The translations under genes and the position numbers were made by a program. From Actinomycetota bacterium (GTDB lineage: Bacteria > Actinomycetota > Actinomycetes > S36-B12 > CAIYMF01): a stretch of DNA of 45,602 nucleotides. Below are positions 44,308 through 45,602 of the stretch, in pieces. The notes below the pieces were generated by a model. It saw only the letters and a list, made by a program, of their open reading frames with translations, ran no database searches and had not been told where the DNA came from. Each line of letters starts with the position of its first letter. The first letter of the stretch is position 1. The stretch is taken from the NCBI GenBank assembly GCA_026393115.1, contig JAPLAU010000021.1, forward strand, positions 1 to 45,602, written 5' to 3'.

Positions 44308-45336
44308 TCACCCCGCCCAGCGGAAGGGAATGGTTGCTGCGCGATCGAAGATGACGGGCTCAGACACGCGAACATTGGGCCTGGGCGTAAGGGCGGCGGC
44401 GTGGTAGGCGTCGGTGATCGCAAGCGCTACCCCGTCGGGATCGTTGCGGATGGCATTGGGTGTGAGCGGAAGGCACGGGATTCCAGCGCGAGCGTAGGCC
44501 GCATTACGTCGGATTGTTCGTTCGAGATCGATGCCTCCTGCGTGGTGTTGGTGGCTATCGACTTCGAGTGCGAGTCCGACATCGTCAAACCATGCGTCCG
44601 GAATGGCGATGAAGCGGCCGCTGTAGGTGGTGAGGCGCCGGTTGAGTAGTGGCGTAGGTAGTCCGGTCGTGTGCACGATGTCGATGAGATCGCCTTCGGG
44701 GGCGGACCATGCGCCGAGCCTCACGTGTGCCAAGGCAGTACGAAGGTGAGCGCTGCCCTTCCGTGGACCTGAATCAAGCACGGCCGTGAGGTCATCAACG
44801 GAGGTGATTCCGCGCCTGACTACTTCGGAGATGAGCACCTGGACATTGCTGCGGTCGCGCAGGTGGCGGGCCGCGTCGGCGACAGCCCGATCGGGGGGTG
44901 CGATTGAGAGCCGCGGATAAGTGCGAGTGGTGTGAGGCGGGGGCATCTGACGCGTGCGTTCAGTAACGACGAAACTGTTGGACGCCACGCGCCGGGCATG
45001 CGGGATGAGGACGTGGATGATGTTCGTGGTCGCCGTCTCGACGTCGGGGTTGAGTGCGAGCCCGTGATAGTGCAGTGCCGTGAGCCCGGTGATCATGGAA
45101 TCGTCTCCGCAATACAGTGCCGCGGCCACTTCACGCTGGAAGCGATCGGGGTTGCCGCCGGTGATCAGGTGCACGGCAGGAAGGACACGTGTCCACATTC
45201 CTCCAGCACGGGAGCGTCTTGAGATGGTCGACGTGGCGACTCCAAGTTGGGCGAGTTGGGCTGCTGTGACGAGCCCGACTTGCGCCTGGGCCACGTCATG
45301 GAGTTCGGAAATGCGGTTGAACGAGCGTGTAGGCAT
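44308..45336 (-). CDS. AbiEi-like / DUF559-like protein (solitary type IV antitoxin-domain protein)
   Basis: A 342-residue protein. The N-terminus is an AbiEi-type winged helix (VGLVTAAQLAQLGVATSTIS then AGGMWTRVLPAVHLI, about residues 20-60). The C-terminal third resembles DUF559/Vsr-like nuclease folds (RFIAIPDAWFDDVGLALEVD, then HHAGGIDLERTIRRNAAYA and AGIPCLPLTP). Such proteins are common in actinobacteria and are usually solitary; no AbiEii toxin gene adjoins it here. It may be a transcription regulator. ATG at 45336. It sits between glyS and an insertion sequence, a site of likely gene gain. Confidence 0.75.
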   Translation of the reverse strand: MPTRSFNRISELHDVAQAQVGLVTAAQLAQLGVATSTISRRSRAGGMWTRVLPAVHLITGGNPDRFQREVAAALYCGDDSMITGLTALHYHGLALNPDVETATTNIIHVLIPHARRVASNSFVVTERTRQMPPPHTTRTYPRLSIAPPDRAVADAARHLRDRSNVQVLISEVVRRGITSVDDLTAVLDSGPRKGSAHLRTALAHVRLGAWSAPEGDLIDIVHTTGLPTPLLNRRLTTYSGRFIAIPDAWFDDVGLALEVDSHQHHAGGIDLERTIRRNAAYARAGIPCLPLTPNAIRNDPDGVALAITDAYHAAALTPRPNVRVSEPVIFDRAATIPFRWAG

Positions 45337-45473
45337 GCGACGTACTGTGGCGGTCGCGGGACGAAGAACCGATGTGGTGGTGCCGACTGTGCACGACCAC
45401 CCGCCGGGGGGCCTTGTGGAAAGTCGTGAGTCCGAATGCTGGGGTGCTGCGACGCGCTAGGTGTACCCGGCCA
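45337..45473. other. Spacer between the AbiEi-like gene and the IS481 fragment
   Basis: 137 bases without a gene. CACAGT at 45344-45349 (minus strand) could be the -10 box of the AbiEi-like gene. From about 45461 the sequence GTGTACCCGG probably belongs to the end of the IS481-type element. Confidence 0.4.
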
Positions 45474-45602
45474 TCACTTTGGTAGCCGGCTGATGGGTGG
45501 GAGTCCGCCCAGGGAACTGTGGCGTCGTTCAGTGTTGTAGTGGTTGAGCCATTGTGCAAGGGCGTCGGTGCGTTGGTCGTTGCTGGTGTAGGCGCGTCGG
45601 TA
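45474..45602 (-). pseudogene. IS481-family transposase C-terminus, cut by window end
   Basis: The minus strand reads 42 codons, YRRAYTSNDQRTDALAQWLN, then HYNTERRHSSLGGLPPISRL and PK before the TGA at 45474-45476. The WLNHYN-x-x-R-x-H-x-x-L-x-G-x-x-P motif is the usual end of IS481-type DDE transposases. The rest lies beyond the window, so completeness is unknown. Only the C-terminal end is visible, while the copy at the left edge shows only its N-terminal end; they cannot be compared. Confidence 0.8.

Noticed and set aside
44308..45602. A complete toxin-antitoxin or defence system at the right edge
   Set aside because: Only an AbiEi-like protein and an IS481 fragment are seen; no toxin partner is within the window.

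Overview
The window reads as chromosomal DNA of a moderately GC-rich actinomycete (Actinomycetota). Gene content and order are typical of that phylum: leuS-degV-plsY-comEA-comEC-holA-rpsT-lepA, then hemW-hrcA-dnaJ-rsmE-HIT-phoH-ybeY-CBS protein-cytidine deaminase-like-era-recO-uppS-glyS. GTG starts, 1-4 nt start/stop overlaps and -10 boxes placed exactly for leaderless transcripts fit too. I cannot name a genus. No rRNA, tRNA or CRISPR array was seen.

Layout. 1-620: nested insertion sequences; the right end of an IS3-type element sits inside an IS481-type transposase gene. 816-3681: a tightly overlapping trio (Tat-exported TIGR03767 metallophosphoesterase, small lipoprotein, membrane protein), convergent with a Kup potassium transporter (3678-5606, minus). 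5657-9025: an OctT-like acyltransferase, then leuS behind an apparent leucine attenuator whose leader peptide carries three consecutive Leu codons. 9049-15285: DegV, PlsY, ComEA, ComEC, a TMEM175-type channel and HolA. 15309-18784: rpsT (minus), lepA, a MOSC protein and a lipoprotein (minus). 18785-19120 is intergenic and holds a long near-perfect inverted repeat. 19121-22140: fadD and hemW, with a hairpin terminator facing an RDD protein (minus).

22925-31342 is a long plus-strand run that begins at a CIRCE operator: hrcA, dnaJ, rsmE, a HIT gene whose start is out of frame behind nine 9-bp repeats, phoH, ybeY, a CBS/CorC protein, a cytidine deaminase-like protein, an EamA transporter and era. 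31339-37139: an AI-2E family permease (minus), then recO, a DUF2332 protein, uppS, a COG0701 permease and its TIGR03943 partner. These last two face the zinc operon znuA-znuC-znuB-zur (minus, 37150-40083), which has a Zur-box-like palindrome over the znuA start. 40181-44193: a DUF6703-like membrane protein and a beta-lactamase-like hydrolase (minus), then an ABM-domain protein, a phosphoribosyltransferase and glyS. The glyS stop codon lies inside a 24-bp tandem repeat. The window closes with an AbiEi-like/DUF559-like protein and the C-terminal end of another IS481-type transposase (both minus).

Most of the window is housekeeping: translation (leuS, glyS, lepA, rpsT, rsmE, ybeY, era), proteostasis (hrcA, dnaJ), DNA uptake and repair (comEA, comEC, recO, holA), envelope lipids (plsY, uppS, fadD) and zinc homeostasis. 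I found no convincing new multi-gene defence or biosynthetic system. The most unusual signals are small: the leuS leader, the 18.9 kb inverted repeat, the HIT repeat with its frame break, and the glyS repeat.
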